From Deltaproteobacteria bacterium (lineage in GTDB: Bacteria > Desulfobacterota > Desulfobacteria > Desulfobacterales > SpSt-501): 51,503 bases of DNA. The notes under the pieces were generated by a model. It saw only the letters and a program-made list of their open reading frames with translations, searched no databases and was not told the DNA's origin. The stretch spans positions 1 to 51,503 of the forward strand of contig JACRCN010000034.1 of assembly GCA_016219005.1 (NCBI GenBank), written 5' to 3'. Within the stretch, counting starts at the first letter, position 1; each line of letters opens with the position of its first letter. A program made the translations under genes and the position numbers. Shown here piece after piece: positions 1 through 7,615 of the stretch.

Positions 1-100
1 GCAGACCCCGGGCCCCCGGCCCGAGGCAAGAGCCCATTTGCTGCACTTGACCCCTTGAACCCCCGGCCCCAGCAACCCTTTCTATTTCTAGGAGTCCACC

Positions 101-535
101 ATGCCTCTACAAAACTTTGGCAGCATCCTGAACTTTGCCGAAGAGCTGGAGCAATTAGACCAGCGCTTCTACGAAGTGGCCCTGACGAACCCGGCCTGCG
201 GCGCCCACGCGCAATTGTTCACCGACCTGGCGGTTGAAGCCGGCAAGAACGTGAAGACCGTGCAGCGCCTCCGCCGGGAGAACGTGACCGAGATGATTCT
301 CGAGCCCGTCCGGGATTTTACCCGGGCCTCTTTTTGCGAGGGCTGCGCGGAGGCGGCCGTCCTGACCTCCGCGGAGGTGCTGAAAGCCGCCCTGCGGCTT
401 GAGGCCCGGGCGGAGCGCTATTACCTCGAGGCGGCGGGAAAAATTCAGGCGCTGACAGAGGTCTCCCGGGCGCTCAGGACCCTCGGCAAGATCCGCAAGA
501 CCCGCGCGGCGAAGATATCCGCCGCGGGCCGTTAA
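101..535 (+). CDS. Small helical ferritin-like protein (rubrerythrin-like, hypothetical)
   Basis: This 144-residue soluble protein is rich in Glu, Ala, Leu and Arg and reads as a bundle of long helices. There is an acidic N-terminal helix (EELEQLDQRFYE, about residues 14-25) and a later Glu-rich helix containing EARAERYYLEA near residues 101-111. Such E-x2-Y/H patterns occur in rubrerythrin and ferritin-like proteins that sit at di-iron sites, but I cannot identify a complete pair of ExxH motifs, so metal binding is uncertain. Two cysteines lie close together (FCEGC, about residues 78-82). The ATG follows AGGAG by six bases. The gene ends 30 bases before the aminotransferase, on the same strand, so the two may be cotranscribed. 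Function is not established. Confidence 0.55.
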   Translation: MPLQNFGSILNFAEELEQLDQRFYEVALTNPACGAHAQLFTDLAVEAGKNVKTVQRLRRENVTEMILEPVRDFTRASFCEGCAEAAVLTSAEVLKAALRLEARAERYYLEAAGKIQALTEVSRALRTLGKIRKTRAAKISAAGR

Positions 536-565
536 ACACCGTTTGAAAAAAGGAGGTCCCTGAAC

Positions 566-1951
566 ATGACGAACACAGCCCAACGGGTCCAGGAATATGC
601 CGCCCACAGCTTCCATACGTGGAGCCGGCAGAAGGGGTGGAAAACCCCGTTGCTCGTCAACGACGCCGAGGGGGTCTATTTTTACGATCACACCGGCAAG
701 GCCTACATCGACTTTTCCTCCCAGCTCATGTGCTCCAACCTCGGCCACAAGAACAAGGCGGTGATCGAGGCCATCGTCAAGCAGGCTGAAAAACTGCCCT
801 ACATCGTGCCGAGTTTCGCCAACGAGGCCACCATGGCGGCCGTGGAAGCGTTGCGTACCGTCATGCCGAAGGGGCTTGATAAATTCTTTTTTTCGACCAG
901 CGGCACCGAGGCCAACGAGGCGGCGGTCAAAATGGTGCGCCAGGCGTGCACGCCGGCCTACAAGGTGATCTCCCGCTACAAGTCCTACCACGGATCTACT
1001 GCCGCCAGCATCTCGCTCACCGGCGACCCCCGGCGCTGGTACGCCGAGCAGGCCCGGTTCACCATCCCGGGCGTGTGTTTCGCACCCGACAGCCACTGCT
1101 ACCGCTGCCCCTTCGAGCTCGCCTATCCCCAGTGCGGGGTGCAGTGCGGCAAGTACCTGGACTACATGATCCGCGAAGAGGGCAACGTCGCCGCCATCAT
1201 CGTGGAGCCGATCGTGGGCACCAACGGCCGGCTGATCCCGCCGCCGGAGTATTATCCCATGCTGCGCAGGATCTGCGACGAGCACAAGGTGCTGCTCATC
1301 GCCGACGAGGTCATGTCCGGGTGGTTCCGCACCGGTACGGCATTTGCCATCGAACACTGGGGGGTGACCCCGGACTTCATCACCACGGCCAAGGGCGCCA
1401 GCGCCGCCTACACGCCGGTGGCTGTCACGGCCACCTCCGAGAGGGTTGCCCAGTTCTTCGAAGAGGAGGTCTTCTGCCACGGCCACACCTACGCCTTCCA
1501 CCCGCTGTCGGCCGCCGCCATCCCGGCCGCCATCAGCGAGTTGAAGAAAGTGATGGCCTCCGGCCTGCCGCAGCGGGTATCCGCGCACCTGAAGCAACGG
1601 CTTTACGCGCTGGCGGAAAAGCACATCTGCGTCGGCGATGTCCGCGGCATCGGCCACTTCTGGGCACTGGAGCTGGTCAAAAACCGCAAGACCCGGGAAC
1701 CGTTCGACGTCAAAGCCGACAAATTCAGCACCAAAGCGCTGATGGCCGGCCGCGTTGCCGGCGACGCCATGCAGCGGGGGGTTTACATCAGCCCGTGGTA
1801 CGACACGCTGGTGATCGCCCCGCCGCTCATCATCACCGAGGAGCAGGTGGACGAGGCCCTGGCGGTCCTGGACAAGTCCCTTGAAATTGCAGACACGGAG
1901 GCCGTCGACACCGGCACTGCCGTGTGCCACAGCACCGAGTACCAGAAATAG
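566..1951 (+). CDS. Class III (omega-type) PLP-dependent aminotransferase
   Basis: This 461-residue cytosolic aminotransferase of fold type I, class III, transfers an amino group between an omega-amino compound or amino acid and a 2-oxo acid. Visible marks are the STSGTEANEAA phosphate-binding stretch (about residues 111-121), the ADEVMSGWFRTG segment with the cofactor-contacting Asp (about 247-258), and TTAKG with the Schiff-base lysine at K276. A Cys-rich insertion (CYRCPFELAYPQCGVQCG, about 179-196) resembles that in some archaeal and deltaproteobacterial homologues. The substrate cannot be read from the sequence; taurine, beta-alanine, GABA and other omega-amines are all used in this class. 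The ATG follows a perfect AAGGAGG. Two strong hairpins follow the stop codon. Confidence 0.85.
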   Translation: MTNTAQRVQEYAAHSFHTWSRQKGWKTPLLVNDAEGVYFYDHTGKAYIDFSSQLMCSNLGHKNKAVIEAIVKQAEKLPYIVPSFANEATMAAVEALRTVMPKGLDKFFFSTSGTEANEAAVKMVRQACTPAYKVISRYKSYHGSTAASISLTGDPRRWYAEQARFTIPGVCFAPDSHCYRCPFELAYPQCGVQCGKYLDYMIREEGNVAAIIVEPIVGTNGRLIPPPEYYPMLRRICDEHKVLLIADEVMSGWFRTGTAFAIEHWGVTPDFITTAKGASAAYTPVAVTATSERVAQFFEEEVFCHGHTYAFHPLSAAAIPAAISELKKVMASGLPQRVSAHLKQRLYALAEKHICVGDVRGIGHFWALELVKNRKTREPFDVKADKFSTKALMAGRVAGDAMQRGVYISPWYDTLVIAPPLIITEEQVDEALAVLDKSLEIADTEAVDTGTAVCHSTEYQK

Positions 1952-1952
1952 G

Positions 1953-1986
1953 ACCCACACCCTCGGCCTCAGCCGATGGTGTGGGT
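1953..1986. terminator. Hairpin just after the aminotransferase gene
   Basis: ACCCACACCCTCGGC pairs with GCCGATGGTGTGGGT around a four-base loop (CTCA), giving a 15-bp stem with one mismatch. It starts two bases after the aminotransferase stop codon. Only a short A-rich stretch and no clear T run follows, so it may act as a Rho-independent terminator of a weak type or as an mRNA 3'-end stabiliser. Confidence 0.65.
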
Positions 1987-2009
1987 GGAAAAACCATAGG
2001 GGACAACGC

Positions 2010-2050
2010 AACCGCCCGGGCCGGTGAAAATGTCACCGACCCGGGCGGTT
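2010..2050. terminator. Second long hairpin, 18-bp stem
   Basis: AACCGCCCGGGCCGGTGA pairs with TCACCGACCCGGGCGGTT around a five-base loop, with a single mismatch. It lies 24 bases after the first hairpin and is nearly symmetrical, so it would fold on either strand. It separates the aminotransferase unit from the mglA-like gene. No T run follows. Confidence 0.6.
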
Positions 2051-2310
2051 ACATGCACCACGTGGCCCCGTGGCCCCTCGGTTCCTTCCATGCATCGCAA
2101 AATTGTTCTAAATCTTTCCCCTTTCCGGCCGATGATTGTTAACGCAGGGGGAAAATGTGATTGGCCCGGCTTGACTCTTAGCCGGCTGTTTTTTATAATG
2201 ATTAAACCACGATGCAGTTTGGATCGGTTCGCGAAACCAAGGGTTGCGCTGAACTATGTCGTTCATGCGTTCGACTGGTTCGGGTCTGAGTCTTCGAGTA
2301 TCTGCGGGCA

Positions 2311-2922
2311 ATGGCGACGATTAATCTAAAAAAACGCGAAGTGGAGTGCAAGGTCGTCTACTACGGCCCCGGCCGGTGCGGCAAGACCACGAATCTCCAG
2401 TATATATTCCAGAACAGCCGCCGCTACATGATCGACGACATGGTCTCGATCAAGACCAAGGGGGACCTGACGCTGTTCTTTGACTTCGTGCCCATGGGAC
2501 TTGGCAAGATCAAGGGCTGCGAGGTGCGCGTTCAGCTCTACACCGTGCCCGGCCAGGTTAAGTATGCATCGACGCGCAAGCTGGTGCTCAAGGGTGCGGA
2601 TGCCGTGGTCTTCGTGGCGGACTCGATGCGCGTGCGGCACGAACAGAACGTAGAGGCACTGAAGGACCTGGCCCATAACCTGAAAGACTACGGCATCAAC
2701 ATTTTTAAGTTTCCGGTCGTGATGCAGTATAACAAACGCGACCTTGCCGACGCGGGCGTCCCCCTGATGTCGGTCGAGGAAATGGACAAATTCTACAACC
2801 GCCAGCTCAAAGCCCCCTTTTTCGGTGCCAGCGCCACCAGCGGCCTGGGAGTGAACGACACCCTTAAGACCAGCCTCGTCCTAACCCTACGCTCCCTCAA
2901 AAAACAAGCCGGCTGGGAGTAA
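2311..2922 (+). CDS. mglA: MglA-type small Ras-like GTPase
   Basis: This 203-residue GTPase belongs to the MglA family, which acts as a polarity and motility switch in Myxococcus and is widespread in gliding and non-gliding deltaproteobacteria. The P-loop is GPGRCGKTTN (residues 19-28). The switch-II region reads LYTVPGQVKYASTRKLVLKG, where MglA proteins have Pro where Ras has Ala before Gly. VFVADS and the guanine-specificity motif NKRD (in MQYNKRDL) follow. Length and start fit the family. The ATG at 2311 has no convincing Shine-Dalgarno sequence. No MglB/roadblock partner is next to it, which is unusual because mglB often precedes mglA. The 258-base stretch before it holds only the hairpin and AT-rich sequence. 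Confidence 0.9.
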   Translation: MATINLKKREVECKVVYYGPGRCGKTTNLQYIFQNSRRYMIDDMVSIKTKGDLTLFFDFVPMGLGKIKGCEVRVQLYTVPGQVKYASTRKLVLKGADAVVFVADSMRVRHEQNVEALKDLAHNLKDYGINIFKFPVVMQYNKRDLADAGVPLMSVEEMDKFYNRQLKAPFFGASATSGLGVNDTLKTSLVLTLRSLKKQAGWE

Positions 2923-3067
2923 CAATGACGGCTTGAAAGCACAGGTCGTAAGATAGCCACGGACACCGCTGTCGGCGCACTATCTGCAATTCTCCGAAGC
3001 AACTACCGCCTTCTTATGTCATCAATTCATTGCTCTGTTTTCAAAGTCGATTCATGGGATGGCGGGT

Positions 3068-3495
3068 TCACGCTTTGCAGTAGACAACTCGGCCGCCGAC
3101 TACCGTCATGCAAATGCCAATTCTACTGATCTCCTCCGGCGGCGTCTCCCATGGATCCCGGTCCAGGACCACCAGGTCGGCCAGTCTCCCGGCAGTCAGT
3201 TGACCTTTCAAATCTTCCTCTTTTCACCATGCTGCCAAAGATAGGACCCGAAGGGAAGAGCCATCACCCCCATCCGCCCCATCCGGGTCAGGAGTTCATC
3301 GTCGATCATGGTGCAATGTTCGATTCGATGCCGTGGGGCTGGCCGGTAATAGGCCGATTGAGCTCGTTCGATGGCATTAAGGGCCATCGCGATGGCCACG
3401 TCGCCGTTGGCGTGTACACAGGCCTGATACCCGGCCCGGTGGATGCGGATGCGAGCGTTTTGAATCATCAGGTCAGCGTTTAAGGCCCCCTCCAA
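3068..3495 (-). pseudogene. Remnant of a YtcJ-type amidohydrolase
   Basis: Two pieces of one amidohydrolase (amidohydrolase_3/YtcJ family) are visible on the minus strand. The upstream piece reads through HRAGYQACVHANGDVAIAMA and PRHRIEHCTMIDD, the conserved metal-binding His segments, down to YLWQHGEK near 3220. A change of frame at about 3208 then joins it directly to the family's C-terminal end: KGQLTAGRLADLVVLDRDPW and VVGGRVVY, with a stop at 3068-3070. In intact members about 150 or more residues lie between these segments, including the GSDAP active-site stretch. The N-terminal half is also missing. The gene is therefore broken by a large internal deletion and a 5' truncation, and it cannot make an active enzyme. 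It is downstream of, and on the same strand as, the LarA-like gene. Confidence 0.85.
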
Positions 3496-3575
3496 TCCCC
3501 GTCGGATGAATTGCTTCGATCGTATCGAGCATCACAACTGCTGATTGATAAAGTACCACAGAAATTCAAGGCAGC

Positions 3576-4868
3576 TCAAGCGGGGGAGTATTCAAATTGC
3601 TCTGGTTGAAGGGCCCCCTTTTCATCGAAAGCAAGTCGCTGCCATGCGCTTGCGACTCGCAATCGGCCGTCGGCTTCGATCTCCGGCCGTAAGGCCTCAG
3701 AGACATAAAATTTCTCCAGATGCATGGTATTCTTGATGCGCATGAGCCGCGCCTGCGGCGGAGGTATGTTGCCGGCAGTCAAGAGGGCCCACTCGATCGC
3801 CTCGCGATCGCTTTCAGCCGTCATGGGGATGCGGGCTTTCTCCGGCGTCATCGCGGTCAGGCAATTGAGATAGGTAGGCCGGCGCTCGAGCCTATCCACC
3901 AAGCGACGGGTGGTGAAGTCTGCCAAACCGATGCCGGCCCCGCTTCCGTAGGTGTTCTTGCTGAGATCGCGCACAACGATACGTGTGATGACGGGCCGGA
4001 TCGGCTCAGGCTCGCCGAAAACCATGCGGCGCCCGATCACATTCGTGTCCATCCCCGAGCCGCTGATCTCCTTGCCGATTTCGTCTACGACAAGCACGTC
4101 TAAACGGCTGAAGGGGATACGCGGCATCAGGGCCTTGGCCCGCTTTAAAAGGGCTCGCTCCGTCTCCTCGAAATCCTCCGGCCAGACGACCGCAATCTCG
4201 GCCGTCTCATCGCAGGCATTCTCGACCAAACCCACACCCAAGATCAACTTTGACCTTCGAATTATCTCCCGGGCGACAGACACGATGGCGACGCGGTAGG
4301 TGAACTGAACGGCATTCTTGTGTGCGGTGAGGGCCCCCTGATGCTTGCCTAAGCCGATGGTGAGCATCTTCATCAAACCGCTCTCCACGGGGCCGGAGTA
4401 TTCAGTGTGACCCTTGATGCGGGCGACGACAACGATGCCATCCGCTTGCGAGGCAACCTTATCGATCAGCACAGGGATATGATCGGGTGTCTCGCCGATC
4501 TGGACCGTGTCCATGGAGGAATGGATCGGGCACCCGACGGCCTGCTCTGTAATGCCAAGCGAATGGAGCACCGAAACCTGGCCCTCCGCGGTGGCGCCGC
4601 CGTGACTCCCCATGGCGGGGACGATAAATGGCTCAGCGCCTAGCCTTTTCAACTCGCCCACCACCGTAGATAGAATCCCTGGGATACCGTTTATGCCACG
4701 ACTGCCGGCAGCAACCGCAATGCGCATTCCTGCCTTTATCCTCTCGGCCACCCGCTGCCGCTGAAACTCGGAGGAGATAACGGCCGAGACATCAGCCACC
4801 CTGGGTGCGGGGATCTGCTGCTCTACGAGCGCAACTTTGGGAAAGTGGCTGTTCGCTGGTATCAGCAT
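3576..4868 (-). CDS. LarA-like nickel-dependent racemase family protein (DUF2088)
   Basis: This 430-residue cytosolic protein is related to lactate racemase LarA, which uses a nickel-pincer nucleotide to racemise or epimerise 2-hydroxyacids. N-terminal-domain marks are VAAGSRGI (about residues 52-59) and PAMGSHGGAT (about 84-93), whose His probably corresponds to the first catalytic His. The second His lies in RIKGHTEYSGPVESGLMKML. The Lys there is 13 residues after the His, whereas I recall 10 in LarA, so this is a distinct subfamily and its chemistry may differ. The start codon overlaps the end of the GntR gene by seven bases, indicating translational coupling. Neighbouring hydroxyacid oxidase and TRAP genes suggest it interconverts stereoisomers of an imported hydroxyacid (inference). 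Confidence 0.75.
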   Translation of the reverse strand: MLIPANSHFPKVALVEQQIPAPRVADVSAVISSEFQRQRVAERIKAGMRIAVAAGSRGINGIPGILSTVVGELKRLGAEPFIVPAMGSHGGATAEGQVSVLHSLGITEQAVGCPIHSSMDTVQIGETPDHIPVLIDKVASQADGIVVVARIKGHTEYSGPVESGLMKMLTIGLGKHQGALTAHKNAVQFTYRVAIVSVAREIIRRSKLILGVGLVENACDETAEIAVVWPEDFEETERALLKRAKALMPRIPFSRLDVLVVDEIGKEISGSGMDTNVIGRRMVFGEPEPIRPVITRIVVRDLSKNTYGSGAGIGLADFTTRRLVDRLERRPTYLNCLTAMTPEKARIPMTAESDREAIEWALLTAGNIPPPQARLMRIKNTMHLEKFYVSEALRPEIEADGRLRVASAWQRLAFDEKGALQPEQFEYSPA

Positions 4869-5527
4869 GGCCTCACTCCGATAATTTTCCTCAGCGTGCT
4901 GCTCATATGCTTTTCCACAGCTTCTCCGACAGCCTTCTTGTCCCGCTTTTGAACCGCCTTCAAGATGTTAAGATGCTCTTCAGTCACCCCATCCAACTCC
5001 TGACATGCCGATAAGGCTTTATACCCCACCCAACCGCATAGGTCCCATATGCCTTCCAACGCCTCAATTATCTTTTTGTTCTTTGATAATTGAGCCAAAT
5101 ATCGGTGGAACTGGATGTCGTTTTCCATGAAAGACAAGATGTCCTGGTTCGCTTTGTTTCGGGCGAGGATCTTCTTTAGATCGTTCATTTCTTTTTTTGA
5201 GATGTCCGTAGTAATTTTGTATATTACAAACTTTTCCAGCGCCGTCCTGAATTCGTAGATGTCCCTGATGTCCTTTTCACATAGCTCGTTGAGCTTAAAC
5301 CCTATTTTGGGAATGATCGTAATGAAACCCTTGAGCTGTAAATCAATCAAGGCTTCTCTTACCGGGGACTTGGAAATGCCAAGCTCCTTCGCGAGCGTCT
5401 TTTCGCTATACGTAATTCCCGTCTTGAGGTTCCCATTGACAATTGAATTCTTGATTGCATCGAACGCCATTTGTTTAAGCGTCGGTGGCCGTTCGATATT
5501 CGGCAGTGTCGATGTTTTATCCATCAT
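4862..5527 (-). CDS. GntR-family transcriptional regulator, FadR/FCD subfamily
   Basis: This 221-residue repressor-type regulator has an N-terminal winged helix-turn-helix at about residues 13-75 (KTLAKELGISKSPVREALIDLQLKG, in part) and a C-terminal all-helical FCD ligand domain. The FCD domain usually binds a carboxylate through a metal held by Asp and three His. Here DIQFHRYLA (about 118-126), EEHLNIL (about 187) and a late KHMSST (about 207) provide such residues. I chose the first ATG of an ATG-ATG pair, five bases after GGAG; an in-frame GTG two codons earlier is less well placed. The gene is coupled to the LarA-like gene and lies downstream of the TRAP genes. It is the best candidate to sense the transported acid, and the palindrome at 14274-14295 is a candidate binding site. 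Confidence 0.88.
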   Translation of the reverse strand: MMDKTSTLPNIERPPTLKQMAFDAIKNSIVNGNLKTGITYSEKTLAKELGISKSPVREALIDLQLKGFITIIPKIGFKLNELCEKDIRDIYEFRTALEKFVIYKITTDISKKEMNDLKKILARNKANQDILSFMENDIQFHRYLAQLSKNKKIIEALEGIWDLCGWVGYKALSACQELDGVTEEHLNILKAVQKRDKKAVGEAVEKHMSSTLRKIIGVRPC

Positions 5528-5711
5528 TTGCACTCCAAACTAATATTTGACGATAGAAGAATCTACGCGCAGCAAGAGAGGGGCCGACCCGCATGGCGGC
5601 AAGCTACCTGCCGGCGGCAACCTCGATCGCGGCACCCCGCGGCACTTCGCATACCTGATCGCGGTAGATGCCTGAAAAGCTCATCCTGAAAATCCGCTCG
5701 CAGGGTCGAGC

Positions 5712-7052
5712 CTAACCGACTGCCGCCCCGAACAGCATGCGTGGCAGCCAGAGGACAAAATCCGGGAACACGATGCAAATAATAAGTCCTAGCCACTGCA
5801 GTGCAATGAACGGAGCCACCCCCTTGTAGATATGGTTCATGGTCATTTCCTTTGGAGCGATGCCTTTCAGATAGAACAGCGAATAGCCGAAAGGCGGGGT
5901 CAGGAAGGCCATCTGGAGGTTGACACAAATGAGAGTGGCAAACCAGACGAGATTAAAATCCAGCTCCGAGGCAATGGGCATAAAAATGGGAAGAACAATC
6001 AAGAGGATGCCGATCCAGTCGATGAACATCCCCAGCACAAACACAACAGCCATCATAATGAAGAGTATCACGGTGGGGCCGACCGCAAGCGACAGCAGAA
6101 AGTTCGATATGGCCTCACCACCCCGAAGGCCCATGAATACCGACTGGAACGCATTGCCCCCGATGGCCAAGGCCATGATCATGGCAGTGGTCATCAGGGT
6201 GTCCGTCGATGCGTCACGCACCGTTTTCCATGTCATCTTTCGGTAAATAATGGCCAAAAAAGCGGCCCCGGCGCAGCCGATGCCGGCAGCTTCGGTAGGG
6301 GTCGCCAGGCCCGTCACGATGCTCCCCAGCACGACCATGACCAGGAAAACCGGGGGGACCAGCGAGATGCTAACCATGCGAATTTTTTCGACCGCCGTGT
6401 GGGTGCGCTCCTCCCTGGGCATGGGCGGGCCATACTCGGGCTTGAATCCGCAGAGGATGGCAATGTAGACCATGTAGAGAGCCGCCAGCAAAAATCCCGG
6501 CAGGAAGGCTGCGGCATAGAGCTGGCCCACCGAAAGATTGGCCAGGGACCCGTAAAAAACCAGCATGATGCTGGGAGGAATGATGATGCCCAGGGTTCCT
6601 CCGGCGCAAATTGCGCCGGCCGTCAAGGGGATGTTGTAACCTCTTTTTAGCAGAGCGGGCGCAGCCAGGAGACCGATGGCCACTTCCGTCGCCCCGACGA
6701 CCCCGGCGGACGCGGCGAAGACAGTAGAGACGACAATAACCGCCAGACCGAGACCGCCACGGATCGGACCCAATATGACATACATGGAAGTAAAGAGCGA
6801 CTCGGCGATCCCCGAGGCATTCATCAGCTGTGCCATGAAAATGAACAGCGGCACTGCCACCAGAACGTAATCGCTCATAAGTCCGAAGATCTTGTTGGAA
6901 AATACGGCCAGGAAAACATTCAGATCGCCGCCCCATCCGAAAAAACCGAAGAACAGGGCCAGGGCGCCCAGCGAGAAGGCAAGCGGATGCCCGATGAAAA
7001 TAGCGGCGAAGAGACATGCGAACATGGATATGGCTACGAATTCAGGACTCAT
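5712..7052 (-). CDS. dctM: TRAP transporter large permease, DctM
   Basis: This 446-residue inner-membrane protein is the sodium-driven transport subunit of a tripartite ATP-independent periplasmic transporter. It has about a dozen hydrophobic segments. Characteristic stretches are SAGVVGATEVAIGLLAAPALLKRGY (in part, about residues 115-140), the GGTLGIIIPPSIMLVFYG hairpin-loop segment (about 152-169) and the repeat-related FLTPPFGYSLFYLKG near the C-terminus (about 387-401). The start overlaps the end of dctQ by 11 bases, as is common for TRAP operons. It carries whatever the DctP protein captures; the neighbourhood points to a hydroxy- or oxo-acid. Confidence 0.93.
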   Translation of the reverse strand: MSPEFVAISMFACLFAAIFIGHPLAFSLGALALFFGFFGWGGDLNVFLAVFSNKIFGLMSDYVLVAVPLFIFMAQLMNASGIAESLFTSMYVILGPIRGGLGLAVIVVSTVFAASAGVVGATEVAIGLLAAPALLKRGYNIPLTAGAICAGGTLGIIIPPSIMLVFYGSLANLSVGQLYAAAFLPGFLLAALYMVYIAILCGFKPEYGPPMPREERTHTAVEKIRMVSISLVPPVFLVMVVLGSIVTGLATPTEAAGIGCAGAAFLAIIYRKMTWKTVRDASTDTLMTTAMIMALAIGGNAFQSVFMGLRGGEAISNFLLSLAVGPTVILFIMMAVVFVLGMFIDWIGILLIVLPIFMPIASELDFNLVWFATLICVNLQMAFLTPPFGYSLFYLKGIAPKEMTMNHIYKGVAPFIALQWLGLIICIVFPDFVLWLPRMLFGAAVG

Positions 7053-7551
7053 GGCCGCCTCCCCCCTTCAGTTTTCGGATGTCTTTTACGAAGCTGGAAA
7101 AACCCTGCAGCAGAAGCAGAAACGCTCCTATCGGCAGGATGGTTTTGATAGGGTATATGGGCGGCCGCCAGGCGCTCTGACCGTGCTCCCACATGGCCCA
7201 GGAGTCGGAGGCCAGTTCTACTCCGGCCCAGGTGAGTGAAGCAATAAAGGGTACAAAAAAAGCAGGAAAAGTCAGGACTCGCAACCACGTCTGAATCTTC
7301 TGCGGCAACTGCAGAGAGATGACGTCGATGCGGATGTGCCGATCATGCAACTCCACGTAACCAAGCCCCAGCATGAAATAAGCACCGAAGATATAGGTGG
7401 TCATGTCAAACGCCCAACTGGTGGGCGAGTTGAAGAGCCTGCGGCAGCAGACTTCGTAAAGAACGATCAGGGCCATGGGCAGGATCAGGTATTTCACGTA
7501 GCGCCCTGCCGAGCAATTTAGCGTGTCTATAAATTGTAGTAATTTCTCCAT
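7042..7551 (-). CDS. dctQ: TRAP transporter small permease, DctQ
   Basis: This 169-residue inner-membrane protein with four hydrophobic segments is the usual size and topology of DctQ. Marks include the first-helix region ending in EVCCRRLFNSPTSWAFD (about residues 33-49) and the conserved GYVELHDRHIRIDV stretch (about 64-77) at a membrane-water boundary. It forms the complex with DctM that docks the periplasmic binding protein. A purine-rich GGGGGAAG precedes the ATG. A strong hairpin lies between dctP and this gene. Confidence 0.9.
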   Translation of the reverse strand: MEKLLQFIDTLNCSAGRYVKYLILPMALIVLYEVCCRRLFNSPTSWAFDMTTYIFGAYFMLGLGYVELHDRHIRIDVISLQLPQKIQTWLRVLTFPAFFVPFIASLTWAGVELASDSWAMWEHGQSAWRPPIYPIKTILPIGAFLLLLQGFSSFVKDIRKLKGGGGHES

Positions 7552-7575
7552 TTATCTTCCCCCTGGTGAAATGTC

Positions 7576-7603
7576 GGCCCCCGGGCTCCCAACCCCGGGG
7601 GCC
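7576..7603 (-). promoter_or_regulatory. Intercistronic hairpin between dctP and dctQ
   Basis: GGCCCCCGGG pairs perfectly with CCCGGGGGCC around an eight-base loop, in the 64-base gap between dctP and dctQ. Hairpins placed like this typically protect the upstream mRNA and reduce read-through, so that the binding protein is made in excess over the membrane subunits. That role is inferred from position. Confidence 0.65.
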
Positions 7604-7615
7604 CATATTCGGATT

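Noticed and set aside
155-2011. A 618-codon minus-strand open frame opposite the aminotransferase and the ferritin-like gene
   Set aside because: It is an antisense shadow of two recognisable plus-strand genes in high-GC sequence and has His/Gly/Val-rich composition without any family motif.
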